A stretch of 25,404 bases of DNA from Desulfuromonas sp. (GTDB lineage Bacteria; Desulfobacterota; Desulfuromonadia; Desulfuromonadales; SZUA-401), in contig PKUI01000068.1 in assembly GCA_002869605.1 (NCBI GenBank), forward strand, positions 1 to 25,404. The letters run 5' to 3'. The first letter of the stretch is position 1; each line of letters starts with the position of its first letter. Shown here piece by piece: positions 1-10,462 of the stretch. Below the pieces are notes generated by a model. The model did not search any database. It was not told where the DNA came from and saw only the letters and a program-made list of their open reading frames with translations. Both the position numbers and the translations under genes were made by a program.

Positions 1-51
1 GAAGGGCAGGGTTTAGTGTCGCAATAATGTCACACAGGGTGTGCAAAAAGG

Positions 52-3000
52 TTAGCGGGTAAAGAGTTCGACCGCGTCGCGCACGCTCTGCTGGTCGAAT
101 TTGACACGGAACCGGATGAAGGCTCCTTCGGCAGTGTAGTCGGCAGCCGAGAAGTCCTGATCCTTGAAACCGGTAAGGTTGTAGCCAAGTGACAGCCACA
201 GGTCCTTGGCCGGGCTGAACCCGAGGGAGGCCCCGCAGTTGTAATCGCTCTGCTTGGTTTCCCAGGCGTTGAGGGTGCTGGCATGTACGCCGATATCCCA
301 GTGTGGGGTGAGGTCGTAACGGACTTCGCTGCCGAGCAGGGTGGTAAGGGCATCGTAGTTCTCATTGTCAATTTCTTCGGCGATGTAGCGGATGCCGGTG
401 TTGACGGCGAGATGGAGCTTCTTGGTTGCCCGCCAGTGACTGTTGAAGCGGTTAACAATGCGCCAGCCGCTTTGCTCGTCATTGCCGTCGTCATCGGCAT
501 TATGGATCAGATCGAGACGGTCCAGCAGCAGCCAAGTGCGATGTTCTGGGCGGTGCGCCAGGCCAAGGCGCAGTTCGATATCCCGGCTCCATTGCCCGTC
601 CTGCTGATCACTGTGGGCCATCCTCCCGGAGAAGCTTAAGCCTAGGTCCTCGCGCGGTTCGACGATTGAACCGGCAAAAATACCCCAGCGGTCTTCGCTT
701 TCACCTGCACGGAATTCAACGCGGTTGTCAAAGCTCCAGTTGCTTTCGCGGTAGGAGATCCCGGAGGAAACAGCGGTGTACTCTTCCGGGCTGCCGGCCG
801 CTGGCGGCTGATCTGGATGAATCGAGGAGGTAACATCTCCCGAGAGAGTCTGGCTGCGATCGAGACTGACGTCGAGGCTTAGCTTCGGGCTGACCTGGAA
901 GCTCTGGCTGAGGCCGAGGTTGGCAAAGCTGCGACGACTGTTTTCGCTCAGCTGCTGTTCCATGGACGTGCGCACCTGGGCCCCGTCCCACGGAGAGGCG
1001 CGGAAACCGACACGGGTTCCTTCGGTGTCGGCTCTTTCGCCCTGGGTAAACTCCTGCTGCGCAAAAAGTGTTACTGCCGAGGTCAGGCGGTATTCGCTTC
1101 CAAGGAGGGTACGGGTCGGGTAGTCTCGGTTGTCGTTGTTGCCCAGAGACTGTTCATGCCGTCCAGTGAGGGTCAGTCGTTTGCTAATCTTCCAGTCTCC
1201 TCCAATAAAGACCTGGTCGGAGATCTCTTCTTTGCCATCTGTCTGTTTGTCCCGGGCGTGGCGCAGCCCGGTGCTCAAAGTGTAGAGTTCCTGCTGGTAG
1301 CCGATGCCGGTTTCGCCGACCCAGCGCTGGGTATCGCTGCTCAGGTTGTCTTGAGAGAACAGCTCGGCGTCGATGCTCAGGTGTTCGGTGAGCAGAGTTC
1401 TGATGTCTCCGCCAATTTTACGTGTGGCGACTTCACTGCTGGGCTGGTGTCCTAGCCCGAAGTTTTCCTGTTGTTCGCGCGCATAGAGCCGAGCCTCGGT
1501 TCCGGGATGGCTGTAGGTCGCCTCACCGAGCCAGGCATCACCGGAGAGTTTTCCAGATGGGGATTCGGTCTGAGAGGTTGCCCACTCCCCCTTGATGGTC
1601 AGATGTTCATCGATGTGCAGTGCCGTATCGATGCCGTAGAGATCTGACACGACGGTGTCGGCCCCTTCATGTACCCCTGAAAAGCCAACCTCGAGTGTAT
1701 CTCCTAAGGGTTTCAGGTAGCCTCGTCCTCCATAGGTCAGGTCGCTGCTTGCGAGATCGTGGGTCTCGTATTCTGCTACGATGGTGATCGGGTTCAGGTC
1801 GACGTCGCGGCTGGCAATCGGTTCTTTGAAGTAGAGTGTCCCGGCCGTGTAGTCGATGTCGTAATCGATGTGACGTTGTAGAGTGTGGCTTTTCAGAATC
1901 GTTTCGCTATGGAAACGGTCGCGGGTTTCGATCACGATGGTCTCGGAGTTGAGCACCAGCGGGGCGCGGCTGAGACGGTACAGCCCGGAGGTGCCGTCAC
2001 CGGGCAGTTCGTCGCGCACAAAGCTCTGCTCGGTTTCACTGGCGAACGCTGTATAGCCAAACTTTTTGCCGAGATATTCGCTCTTGAACCCGGTAAGACT
2101 GCGGTTGTAGCGAGAGAGTTCTGTAACATTCAGGCCGCTGTTGAGGTCACCGAATACGGCATAGAAACGGTCTCGCTCGATGCGGACATAGAGGTTTTCA
2201 GCGCTGGCCGCCGCGTAGCCTTGATCGGTGGTGTCGCCGTAAAGAGTATAGTAGCTGTCGGGGTCGATCACCTGGTAGAGGCTCTGGTTGCGGCGGTCCT
2301 CCTTGTCGCTGTCGTAGGCTACGGTCAGCAGCCAGTTCCCCTTTACCTGTCCCCGGGCGAAGAACGCAAGCCGGCCTTCATCGTAGTACCCATCTTCAGT
2401 ACCGTCAGCAAGCGGTTCGACCCCGTCGAGAACCGTGTGGGTGCCGGCGGTGCCGCTGGCGAGACCAACCAGAATCCATTCGCGCTGCTCCGGTTGGACA
2501 AAGATATCCACATCGACTTCGACTTCGCCATGGCCGAGGGTCAAAAGGTAGCGACCGGACTGATCGACCGGCTCAAAGCTGGTCCAGCCATTCTGTGAAA
2601 GGTTGGCAAGGCGATCCTCAGGGCTCTGCAGGAGGTTGGTCTGGCGCACCTCAGCCGGGATCAGTTCGCCGGAGCGGACTTCGAGTTTGCTGGCAGCATG
2701 AATGGTCTTGCCCGATGCATCGCGCAGCTCAAGACGAATGCGGATCGGGGTGCGACCGTCGGCGATATTCCCCTCGGTCTCCAGAACGCGGATGGATGCA
2801 ATCTCGCCGGTACGGATGATTTCGAGTTGCTGCTCAAAGCGGGGGTTGCCGAAGGGGTCGACACCCTGTAGCACGAGGGTGTGTTCACCCGGCGCTCCGA
2901 AGTCGATGCCGACATAGGTAATGACAACGGTGCGATTTTCACGCTCCAGTAGTTTAAAACCGATACTCTCGTTGGAGATCTCCTCTCCATCAAGCAGGAG

Positions 3001-5526
3001 TTTGGGCTGCAGGCGGTTGTCGAGGCGGATTTTCACCGCGCTGATCGGATCGGCCAGCGTATCTCCGTCCTTAGCCGAGAGGATGCCAAGGGGGAGGTCA
3101 GATGGTGCTTTTGCTGCCGGGCGTCGGGTTTCGGTGGCGAAGCGTTTGACTTCACCTCCGGAGGAGATGACCTTGTCCATTTCAGGGTTGATTACAACAC
3201 GGTGCAGAACCCGCAGGTCGGTACGGCGATTGAACGCCTGGGCCTCTTCAGTGTCATCCTGGTTCAGGGGGTCGGCGGCAGCCATGCCGATGGTGATTAC
3301 CTGTTCAGGGTCGAGTTCGAGACTGGCAATTAGTTCACGTGCCACAGCTTCAGCGCGCGCTTCAGAGAGCTCGAAGTTGTCATGATAGGTCATGCCCTGG
3401 TGCCAGCGTATCCGGCGCGCGTCGGTGTGGCCGATGACGTAGATTTTAATCAGGTCGAGGAGTTTGAGCTGCTCAACCGCGTCGGCCAGGACCGCGCGGT
3501 CTTCAGTGTTTAATTCGGCATTAAGTGTTTCGAACTTCGGCTGCAGCAGGAGTTCCTGGACTTCGCGACGTTCACCTCGCGAGATCCAGATCAGGGCACT
3601 CTCCGCTGCCGGTGTCATCAATCCTTTGTCACTTTCCGTATCGAAGTGCAGCGTGGCGTTGGCTAGCATCTCTCCCGTATCGGTGGTGTCATCAATCAGG
3701 GTCCGGAAGGTGATCTGGCTGTTCCACTCGCCTGTCTGTGGTGGCAAGTCATAGAAGAGGGTGCGTCCTTCGATGACCGGGTCCATCAGGGCATGTCCTC
3801 CGAACAAGGAGCTTCCGGGGAGATATTCGGCCTCATGCGGAAGTTCAACCTCAAGACGCATGTTGTCGAGGCTGACCCCGTGACCACCTAGTAAAACAGT
3901 GTAGGTGGCGGCCTCACCGATCGCAAATGCGTTGTCCATAGCAATGCTGACTTCGCCCGAGGCCGGAGGGTAGGCGAGGTAGAAGTCTGCGCGCCATAGA
4001 GTGCCGGGTTGCAGTTCTAAAAAGCGCGCTGCCGGATTTCCTGCCGACCGTGTGTGGTCTTCGCAAAGAATCGGTTCAAGACCCTCCGGGTAGGTTGCCG
4101 GGTCGAGTTGCACGACATGGGTTCCGGGTTCCATCCCCTCTATATGGTAGCGCCCTTGCTCATCGGTGATGACGTAGGTACCGTCTTCAAGGAACAGACG
4201 GATGCCAGATAACTCCTGGTAGCTGTCTTGCTCCGAACAGCTGTCAATGGCTAGGACGCGGCCGGCGAGGTAGCTCTTGTCGGCACCGAAGGGATCACGG
4301 ATCTGGACAGCGTCCTTAGCGGTATTTGAGGCCACCGTACCTAAAGAACTGGCGACCGTCGAGCTGGTATAGCTGCCAGGTGAGATGGCGCCGACCGATG
4401 TCAGGACGGTGATCTGACGCGTTTCGAGAGGCGGGAGGTCTCCAAGCGTAAAGGTCAGGGTTTGTCCGTTCGCAGAAAGTACCGGATCGGCAATGGGCAC
4501 ACCCTCGACTTTTGCACTGTTGGCGCGGTACTGGAAGCCGCTCGGTAATGACAGGCTGACGCTGACCTGTGGGGCGAGTGATGCGGCAAGTGGTGTCGGG
4601 CTGTACGCAGATGTGCTGGCCGAGTTTGCCGTCGGGGGTGCCGGGTCGATGTTTTCGACGTCGAGAGTCAGCCCAAGCGTGTCTCCCGGAGCGACGAGAT
4701 TGCGATCGGCTTCAAGTTGCAGCCAGAGGGTTGGTGCTATCATGCCAACGACCGTGGCTGAAGCCGTTCGGGTCGTGTTGTTGTCCTGGTAGCTGAGGTC
4801 GATGCTGGAACCGGTGGGTGCGCTTAAATACCCATCGTAGTTTGTGGCAAGGTTGCTTCCACTGTAAATATAGCCGATGAAGATCCCGGTGTTTTCGCCT
4901 GTTTCCCGCAATAGAAGGTGTTCTAAGTCTCCGGTTGTTGAGACAAGATTCACGATGATGGTGTTCACTGTCCATGGTTCAAGGTTCTGGTCAGGGTCGG
5001 TCACGCTTATGACGATCAGCTCACTTTCTTCAAAATGAGTTGTCGAGGTGAGGATTCCAGAACCCGGGAGCGGATTCAGTGCAACAAAAGTTCCAGGAGC
5101 GGGAGTTGTACTGAAATCGGTTGCAGGCAGCAGGGTTCCTGATGGATCGGCGACGTGGTGGAGGAACTCAACCGTAGCGTCAGATGGATGTATGGTAACC
5201 GACACGATAGCCGGGTTGGTATCTAAGGTGAAACTTCTTCCACTTATTTCGTAATCAGCGACGGCGATATTGGTAATGTCATAACCATGGCTCATGCCAG
5301 AGGTTGTCAGTATAAAACTGCCGACAAGTAATGCCCGCCCCAGGCGGTGAATCCGTTTCGTCGCCACAGGCCGGCGGACCGGGGAGCGCAGCGTGGCGCT
5401 CCCCGATCTGTCGGATTTGCGGTTAATACCTGTCGAAATAATGCACACCAGGGCGTAGAACGCAGCGAAGACGCTGCGCACGATGCGCCAGACGGTGTAG
5501 ATTATGTAAGACAGGTACGGTTTCAC
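52..5526 (-). CDS. Giant outer-membrane protein: DUF11-like + SdrD B-like + OmpA-like + C-terminal beta-barrel
   Basis: This 1824-residue protein is probably anchored in the outer membrane and is the last gene of the DUF11 cluster. Seen in the sequence: a hydrophobic N-terminus (about 5-31), a basic linker, a second hydrophobic stretch (about 62-77), a module with the motif ETGENTGIF (208-216) that recurs in the first gene of the cluster, a DUF11-like beta domain (about 265-410), an SdrD B-like domain (about 418-515, holding C430 and C488), a second DUF11-like domain (about 525-650), an OmpA-like peptidoglycan-binding domain (about 655-775, with GHTDARR, LSEARAEAV and NRRTDLRV), Ig-like segments, then about 800 residues of alternating beta-strand pattern (about 1017-1815) ending near FIRFRVKF. 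The start is a GTG with a poor ribosome site and is uncertain. If the barrel is C-terminal, the OmpA-like domain would be periplasmic. A role in displaying or exporting the upstream secreted proteins is inference. Confidence 0.8.
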   Translation of the reverse strand: MKPYLSYIIYTVWRIVRSVFAAFYALVCIISTGINRKSDRSGSATLRSPVRRPVATKRIHRLGRALLVGSFILTTSGMSHGYDITNIAVADYEISGRSFTLDTNPAIVSVTIHPSDATVEFLHHVADPSGTLLPATDFSTTPAPGTFVALNPLPGSGILTSTTHFEESELIVISVTDPDQNLEPWTVNTIIVNLVSTTGDLEHLLLRETGENTGIFIGYIYSGSNLATNYDGYLSAPTGSSIDLSYQDNNTTRTASATVVGMIAPTLWLQLEADRNLVAPGDTLGLTLDVENIDPAPPTANSASTSAYSPTPLAASLAPQVSVSLSLPSGFQYRANSAKVEGVPIADPVLSANGQTLTFTLGDLPPLETRQITVLTSVGAISPGSYTSSTVASSLGTVASNTAKDAVQIRDPFGADKSYLAGRVLAIDSCSEQDSYQELSGIRLFLEDGTYVITDEQGRYHIEGMEPGTHVVQLDPATYPEGLEPILCEDHTRSAGNPAARFLELQPGTLWRADFYLAYPPASGEVSIAMDNAFAIGEAATYTVLLGGHGVSLDNMRLEVELPHEAEYLPGSSLFGGHALMDPVIEGRTLFYDLPPQTGEWNSQITFRTLIDDTTDTGEMLANATLHFDTESDKGLMTPAAESALIWISRGERREVQELLLQPKFETLNAELNTEDRAVLADAVEQLKLLDLIKIYVIGHTDARRIRWHQGMTYHDNFELSEARAEAVARELIASLELDPEQVITIGMAAADPLNQDDTEEAQAFNRRTDLRVLHRVVINPEMDKVISSGGEVKRFATETRRPAAKAPSDLPLGILSAKDGDTLADPISAVKIRLDNRLQPKLLLDGEEISNESIGFKLLERENRTVVITYVGIDFGAPGEHTLVLQGVDPFGNPRFEQQLEIIRTGEIASIRVLETEGNIADGRTPIRIRLELRDASGKTIHAASKLEVRSGELIPAEVRQTNLLQSPEDRLANLSQNGWTSFEPVDQSGRYLLTLGHGEVEVDVDIFVQPEQREWILVGLASGTAGTHTVLDGVEPLADGTEDGYYDEGRLAFFARGQVKGNWLLTVAYDSDKEDRRNQSLYQVIDPDSYYTLYGDTTDQGYAAASAENLYVRIERDRFYAVFGDLNSGLNVTELSRYNRSLTGFKSEYLGKKFGYTAFASETEQSFVRDELPGDGTSGLYRLSRAPLVLNSETIVIETRDRFHSETILKSHTLQRHIDYDIDYTAGTLYFKEPIASRDVDLNPITIVAEYETHDLASSDLTYGGRGYLKPLGDTLEVGFSGVHEGADTVVSDLYGIDTALHIDEHLTIKGEWATSQTESPSGKLSGDAWLGEATYSHPGTEARLYAREQQENFGLGHQPSSEVATRKIGGDIRTLLTEHLSIDAELFSQDNLSSDTQRWVGETGIGYQQELYTLSTGLRHARDKQTDGKEEISDQVFIGGDWKISKRLTLTGRHEQSLGNNDNRDYPTRTLLGSEYRLTSAVTLFAQQEFTQGERADTEGTRVGFRASPWDGAQVRTSMEQQLSENSRRSFANLGLSQSFQVSPKLSLDVSLDRSQTLSGDVTSSIHPDQPPAAGSPEEYTAVSSGISYRESNWSFDNRVEFRAGESEDRWGIFAGSIVEPREDLGLSFSGRMAHSDQQDGQWSRDIELRLGLAHRPEHRTWLLLDRLDLIHNADDDGNDEQSGWRIVNRFNSHWRATKKLHLAVNTGIRYIAEEIDNENYDALTTLLGSEVRYDLTPHWDIGVHASTLNAWETKQSDYNCGASLGFSPAKDLWLSLGYNLTGFKDQDFSAADYTAEGAFIRFRVKFDQQSVRDAVELFTR

Positions 5527-5566
5527 GTGTGTTTTTTGCCCTTCAGCGGTTGTCTTTTAACTGACC

Positions 5567-6682
5567 TTAGTCGACGGTGACATTAAAGGTCAGGTTAGCG
5601 GTGTTATTTGGAGCCACCGAGCTCAACGTGTTCCAGGTCGCCTGGATATGGGTGACAGCATCGTTGCTCGTAGGTGCAGCGAGCCATGGGCCTCCAGAGC
5701 CAGACTCTGAGTACTGAACGGAGTCGGCTGCCGGGGTTGTTGACACGGCTCCGGCAAAGGTTGTGAACGCCTGGATCGGATCGATGATTGTAACGGTGGA
5801 GGCATCCGTCGAACCGCCATTGGTGGCGGTAATCGAATAGGTTACTGGTTCGCCGGGGGCCGCGGTTGTCGATGCTCCACCATTGGCGGTTTTCGTCAGG
5901 GTGAGTGCCGCCTTGACGACCGTTACGGTTTCGATGTGTTGGGCGACTTTGGCAGCATCACCGTCAGGGGCTGCTTCCGTCGTGACGACATGGTCGCCGG
6001 TTGTGTTAGGGGCTACCAAGGTGTCCGTTGTAAAGGTGACGGTAAATTGTTTTTGCTCGCCGATAAGATCACCGGCGGACAGTGCCGGGGTTCCTGTAAT
6101 GGTAATAGTGTATGGGCCGGCGTCATCGACGGCGGTAACAGAATAGGTTGTCCCCGTTGCCGTGCCGATAACGATGTTACTGACGTTTGCGACCAGGCCG
6201 TGCCCGCTAGCTGGAGAAGGGATGGTGATAATGGTATCTGAGCCTGAGACCACAGAGCTCACCACCACGGTGGCCCCGAGGGTGACAGTTGCCGGTACCG
6301 TGGTCGACGGTGTGGCATCGAATACGGCATTGGCAGCAATGGTTGATGTAAGGTCGTAGGTGTCGAAACCGTTCGACTGGCTGGTCAGGTTGTACGTGAT
6401 GGTCATGGCCTCACTCTCTGGAACCGTAGTCGTCGATGTCGCAGAGGAGTCCTGCGTGTCGACCCAGTCGAGGAGGGGGGCCACTTCGGCGATAGTGACG
6501 GTAACGGTAGCTGATGCCGTGGTGGACTCGGTACCGTTCCAGGTTACCGTGGCTTGGTTGGTGATAACCGTGCCGACTGGGGTTGCCGCAGCAAGTGCCG
6601 TCGTTGGCATCCATGCCAGGGTGAGCAATAGGGCTGCAACGAGCAGTCCGCTTACCTGTTTAAAGTTCGTTCTTTTCTTCAT
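5567..6682 (-). CDS. Secreted DUF11-domain protein, 371 residues
   Basis: I chose the ATG at 6682 because AGGAGA lies six bases upstream and it gives a clean signal peptide (KKR..., then a hydrophobic run, ending LAAATP); an upstream extension of 65 residues is basic, lacks a ribosome site and does not look like protein. The mature protein is rich in Thr, Ser, Ala and Val and almost free of Cys. It starts with GTVITNQATVTWNG, a motif typical of DUF11-associated surface proteins, has a middle beta-rich part, and ends in a DUF11 domain beginning near ALTLTKTANGG. Its final strand (LTFNVTVD) resembles the ends of the two upstream secreted proteins. It is separated by 40 bases from the outer-membrane gene downstream and by about 225 bases from the gene upstream. 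Likely a surface or extracellular structural protein; the exact role is unknown. Confidence 0.8.
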   Translation of the reverse strand: MKKRTNFKQVSGLLVAALLLTLAWMPTTALAAATPVGTVITNQATVTWNGTESTTASATVTVTIAEVAPLLDWVDTQDSSATSTTTVPESEAMTITYNLTSQSNGFDTYDLTSTIAANAVFDATPSTTVPATVTLGATVVVSSVVSGSDTIITIPSPASGHGLVANVSNIVIGTATGTTYSVTAVDDAGPYTITITGTPALSAGDLIGEQKQFTVTFTTDTLVAPNTTGDHVVTTEAAPDGDAAKVAQHIETVTVVKAALTLTKTANGGASTTAAPGEPVTYSITATNGGSTDASTVTIIDPIQAFTTFAGAVSTTPAADSVQYSESGSGGPWLAAPTSNDAVTHIQATWNTLSSVAPNNTANLTFNVTVD

Positions 6683-6907
6683 GATGTTCTCCTGTTTTCG
6701 TGTCGATTGCCTAGATTGTCTGTTAGGGTCTATGTTCAAAATTTTTATTTGTTCCGGTTTGTCTGGTTTTCCACGATCTGGCGGCTTGCCCGTGTGCCAG
6801 CCTCGTCGCCGTTTACTGGCAATAGTCTGAACTATGGACTTATTTGCTTGTTTTAGCCTGTTCGAATGCATGGTCATGGTGAGAGCCTTTCTATATAGTT
6901 TCTTCGT

Positions 6908-7408
6908 TTATTTGACGCGTACGTTGAATGAAACGGAGCCGCTGGAGCCGGCCTCAACGGGAGACAACATCCAACGGATGTGGGTGTATTCTCCTGCCGA
7001 GGCAATTCTCTTTTCTATACTGCCGTCAACGTTGGAGACTTCGTAGGTCAAGAGAGTCGGGCTTTGATAGGTGGCCCCCTTGTCGATAGAAAACAACAAG
7101 GATTCAACGCCAACGGATGTGGCTGAATCGACGATATATTCAGTGCCTTCGGGTATCGGGTTGTCTAGCTTGACATCGTCGGCGGTTTCATCCCCTGTGT
7201 TGCTGTAGCTCAATGTGATGCGCAGGGTGTCACCTGGCTCGACCTCATTTGTTGCCAGGTAACTAACTTGTTTCCCTTCTGGAGTGTCGACGAGTATCTC
7301 CCTTTCGACGATCGTTTCGAGTTTGATTTGCCCGGCTGCTAATGCCCCGCTGGACATGATCATTACAGCTGCCAGGGCGGCCGTGATAATAAGATGAACC
7401 TTTCTCAT
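6908..7408 (-). CDS. Small secreted single-DUF11 protein, 166 residues
   Basis: The ATG at 7408 follows an AAGGAG site eight bases upstream and a typical signal peptide (MRKVHLIITAALAAVMI..., cleavage likely after ALAAG or ALA). The mature part is one DUF11-type beta sandwich: LVDTPEGKQ and EPGDTLRITLSYSNTGDE are the usual opening, DNPIPEGTEYIVDSA the middle, and THIRWMLSPVEAGSSG followed by VSFNVRVK the closing strands. It has no membrane anchor, lipobox or sorting signal. It lies 27 bases downstream of the 1381-residue DUF11 repeat protein and is almost certainly co-transcribed with it. A single-domain homologue of the big repeat protein could be a minor subunit, cap or chaperone of a surface structure, but that is inference. 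Confidence 0.82.
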   Translation of the reverse strand: MRKVHLIITAALAAVMIMSSGALAAGQIKLETIVEREILVDTPEGKQVSYLATNEVEPGDTLRITLSYSNTGDETADDVKLDNPIPEGTEYIVDSATSVGVESLLFSIDKGATYQSPTLLTYEVSNVDGSIEKRIASAGEYTHIRWMLSPVEAGSSGSVSFNVRVK

Positions 7409-7435
7409 GGTGTATTCTCCTTTTTGCGAAACTGT

Positions 7436-10400
7436 TTATTTGATAATGACCTGATAGTTGAGGGTAAAGGTGCTTGAGTTCGGCATAATGCCGGTAAACG
7501 GTAAAGACCAGTGAGCAACTCTTCCGTCACTGCCGCCCGGTGAACCACCGCCACCGTCTGTGAGTGTGATGGGGGTGGAAGAGTTGTCCTCGTAAATGGC
7601 TACAGTTGGGGTCAGAGAGCTTGCGGGCACTCCGTCGGTGAACTGGAATGGAGTGCCGTTGCCGTACGGGTCAACCTGCAAGGCTACGAAAGTGCTGGGC
7701 ATCAGGTCGTCGATGACGACGTCGGTGGCTACACCCGGCCCGGAGTTGAGAATGGTTATCGTGTAGGTGACGATATCGCCCGGTTTTGCACTGGCTGTGC
7801 TGGACATTTTCATAATCGTCAACGTTGCAGGTATTCCGGCTGCCGGGGTGATGATCGCGTCTTCGCTGTTGTTGCCGGTGTTCGGATCGTGGGCATCTGC
7901 GCTGAGGATGCTGGCGGTGTTGGTGATATTGGTTCCTTCTGTGCCGAAATCGACAGTCGCAGTTACCGTCAGGGTCGCGGAGGCAGACTTCGCCAGCGTT
8001 AGCCCACTTAAGTCCCAGAGCCCTGTGGTCTGGTCGTAGCTGGAGCCGGCCTCGGCGACATGGCTGCTGTAGGTTAGCCCCGCAGGGAGCAGGTCGCTGA
8101 CCTGCAGGCCGGTGGTGTCCGTCGGTCCGTTGTTGAAGAGCGTGATGGTGAAGACCACCGGTGTTCCTTCCTCGGGGGTGGTGTGATCGGCTGTTTTGGT
8201 CAGTACGACGTCGGCTTCCTGGATAACCGTGCTGACGCTGGCACTGTTGTTGGCCGAGACCGGGTCGGGAACGTTGCTGTTGGTTACGCTGGCACTATGG
8301 GTGATGGTTGTCCCACCGGTACCGCTGTCGACCGTGGCGCTGAGTTGCAGGGACAGCGACGCCCCGGTTGCCAGAAGCCCGACATCCCAGAGGCCGCTGA
8401 CGCTGTCATAGCTGGTGCCGGTTTCGGGGGTGGCGCTGACCAGGGTTAACCCGCCCGGGAGCAGGTCGGTTACCTGGACGGTGTCGGTGTCATCGGGGCC
8501 GTTGTTTGTCAGGGTCAGTATGTAGGTTACGGTTTCATCCACGGTCGGGGTGGTGTCGTCGATGGCCATTGACAAGGCCAGGTCGGCACCGCCGACGATG
8601 ATTGTGACCTGTGATGCGTTGTTGGTTGAGTCGGTCTCGGCTTCATCGAGGGACTGAATAAATGCGGTGTTGACCAGGGTTGTGCCGCTGGTGGCCGTGA
8701 CGGTGGCGGTAACCGTTAGGGTCACGGTGGTGTAGGCCGGCAGGACAGTATCTCCGCCGCTTTTGTCGCCGATGGTCCAGACCCCGGAGCTGTAGCCGGT
8801 ATTGCTGCCGTAATCGAAGCTGCTTGATGCCAGCGTTAGTCCGGCCGGGAGTACTTCGCTGACTTTCAGGTTGGTCGCGGTGTTGGGGCCGTTGTTGGTC
8901 ACCAGCAGCGTATAGGTGATGGTGTCGCCGGTCGATGGATTGGAGTTGTCGACGCTTTTTGCCACCGAGATGTCGGTGCCGGCGACGCCGATCAGCACGC
9001 TGTCGCTGTTGTTGCCATCCACCGGGTCTTCCTGGTCGGCGGATTGCAGTGAGGCGAAGTTGAAGAAGGTCGGAGCGTCATTCTGCCCGATATCAACATT
9101 GCAGGTGATGGTCAGGGTTTCAGTGCCTCCGACAGCGACGGTGCCGAGCGTCCAGAGATGGGTGGTCTCCGAGTAGCTTCCCTGGGTGGCACTGGAACTT
9201 ACATAGTCGAGCTGGCCGGGGAGTTGGTCGAAAATCACCACGCTGTCGGCGTCGATCAGCCCGTTGTTGGTGACGTCGATGGTGAAAATGATTGTTTCGT
9301 TGTCCTGGGGAGTGGTGTTGTCGACACTCTTGCTGATTGCCAGGTCGATGTAGCGGATGGCTATGTCTACGCTGCTGCTGTCGTTGCCGGGGTCGGAATC
9401 GAGTGGACTGGCAAGGATGCTCGCGGTGTTGCTAATGGTCTGTGCCGCGGTGCCGGCATCAATGGTGACGTCTATCGACAGTGATGCACTGCTCCCGCCG
9501 GCGAGGCTGGTTGCGGAGAAATCCCAGAGCCCGGTTGCCGAGGTGTAGGTGGTGCCGGGTGGGGCGGTGGAGCTTTGATAGGTTACGCCGGCCGGCAAAA
9601 GGTCGCTGACCTGGATGCCACTGGCACTGTTGGTGCCGAGATTTTCGAGTAGCAGGGTATATGTCACCGTGTCGCCAACATCGGGGGTCGGGTCACTGAC
9701 GCTCTTGGTCAGGCGCAGATCGGTTCCGTCGACATACAGGGTGGTTGTAGCCGTATTGTTGGCCGTAGCCGGGTCACTCTGGTCCAAGGAGGTAATGCTT
9801 GCGGTTTGGGTAATCGTCGTGTTGCTTGCCGCGTTGACGGTTGCGGTGATTTCCAGGGTGGTGCTATCGCCGCTGGTAAGACCCGCCAGCGTCCATGTGC
9901 CCGTTCCCGGGTCATAGCTTCCGGCACCAGCCACATGACTCACATAACCAAGGTCCGTAGGGTCAAGGAGTTCAGTGATGCTGATGGAGCTGGCGTCGAA
10001 GCTGCCGTTATTGACAAGTTCCAGGGTGAGAACAACTGTGCCGCCACTGTTGGGGGTGAAGGTGTCAACGGTCATGCTGAGCGCCAGGTCGGCGCCGGTG
10101 ACGGCAAGCGAAGCGCTCGCCGTATCGTTGCCCGCCACGGGGTCGGGCTGGGCATGCGCGGTGATGGCTGCACTGTTGGTGATCGTGGTCAGGCTGGTGC
10201 CGCCGTCGACTGTGACGATGATCTGGAGGCTAAGGGTGTTGCCTGTGGCAAGGCTCGCTATCGACCAGATTCCGGTTGTGGGGTTGTAGCTTCCTGAGCC
10301 ACTGTTGCTGACGTAAGTCAGCCCGGCGGGGAGTTGATCGGTGACCTGGATACTGGTTGCTGTGCTTGGACCGTTGTTGTGCAGGTTGATGGTGAAGGTC

Positions 10401-10462
10401 ACGTTTTCACCTTCGTTGGGCGTCGGGTTGTCGATGCTCTTGCTCAAGGCAAGGTCTGCTGC
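7436..10462 (-). repeat. Tandem DUF11-coding repeats (seven regular plus one divergent)
   Basis: Each unit of about 370 bases encodes one DUF11 domain. Unit openings seen in order are ADLALSKSIDNPTP, GADLALSMTVDTFTP, GTDLRLTKSVSDPTP, YIDLAISKSVDNTTP, GTDISVAKSVDNSNP, GADLALSMAIDDTTP and EADVVLTKTADHTTP, followed by the divergent ATLTIMKMSSTASAKP. Unit ends share a DPxxxNN signature (for example QPDPVAGND, QEDPVDGNN, VPDPVSANN). The repeats are divergent in base sequence, so the array looks old and stable rather than freshly amplified. Confidence 0.85.

Noticed and set aside
30..43. CACAC-AGG-GTGTG inverted repeat after the giant outer-membrane gene
   Set aside because: A five-base stem with no T run on the minus strand is too weak to call a terminator; the real one may lie outside the window.
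1885..2598. Plus-strand 237-codon open frame opposite the giant outer-membrane gene
   Set aside because: Antisense shadow without a recognisable domain or start signal.
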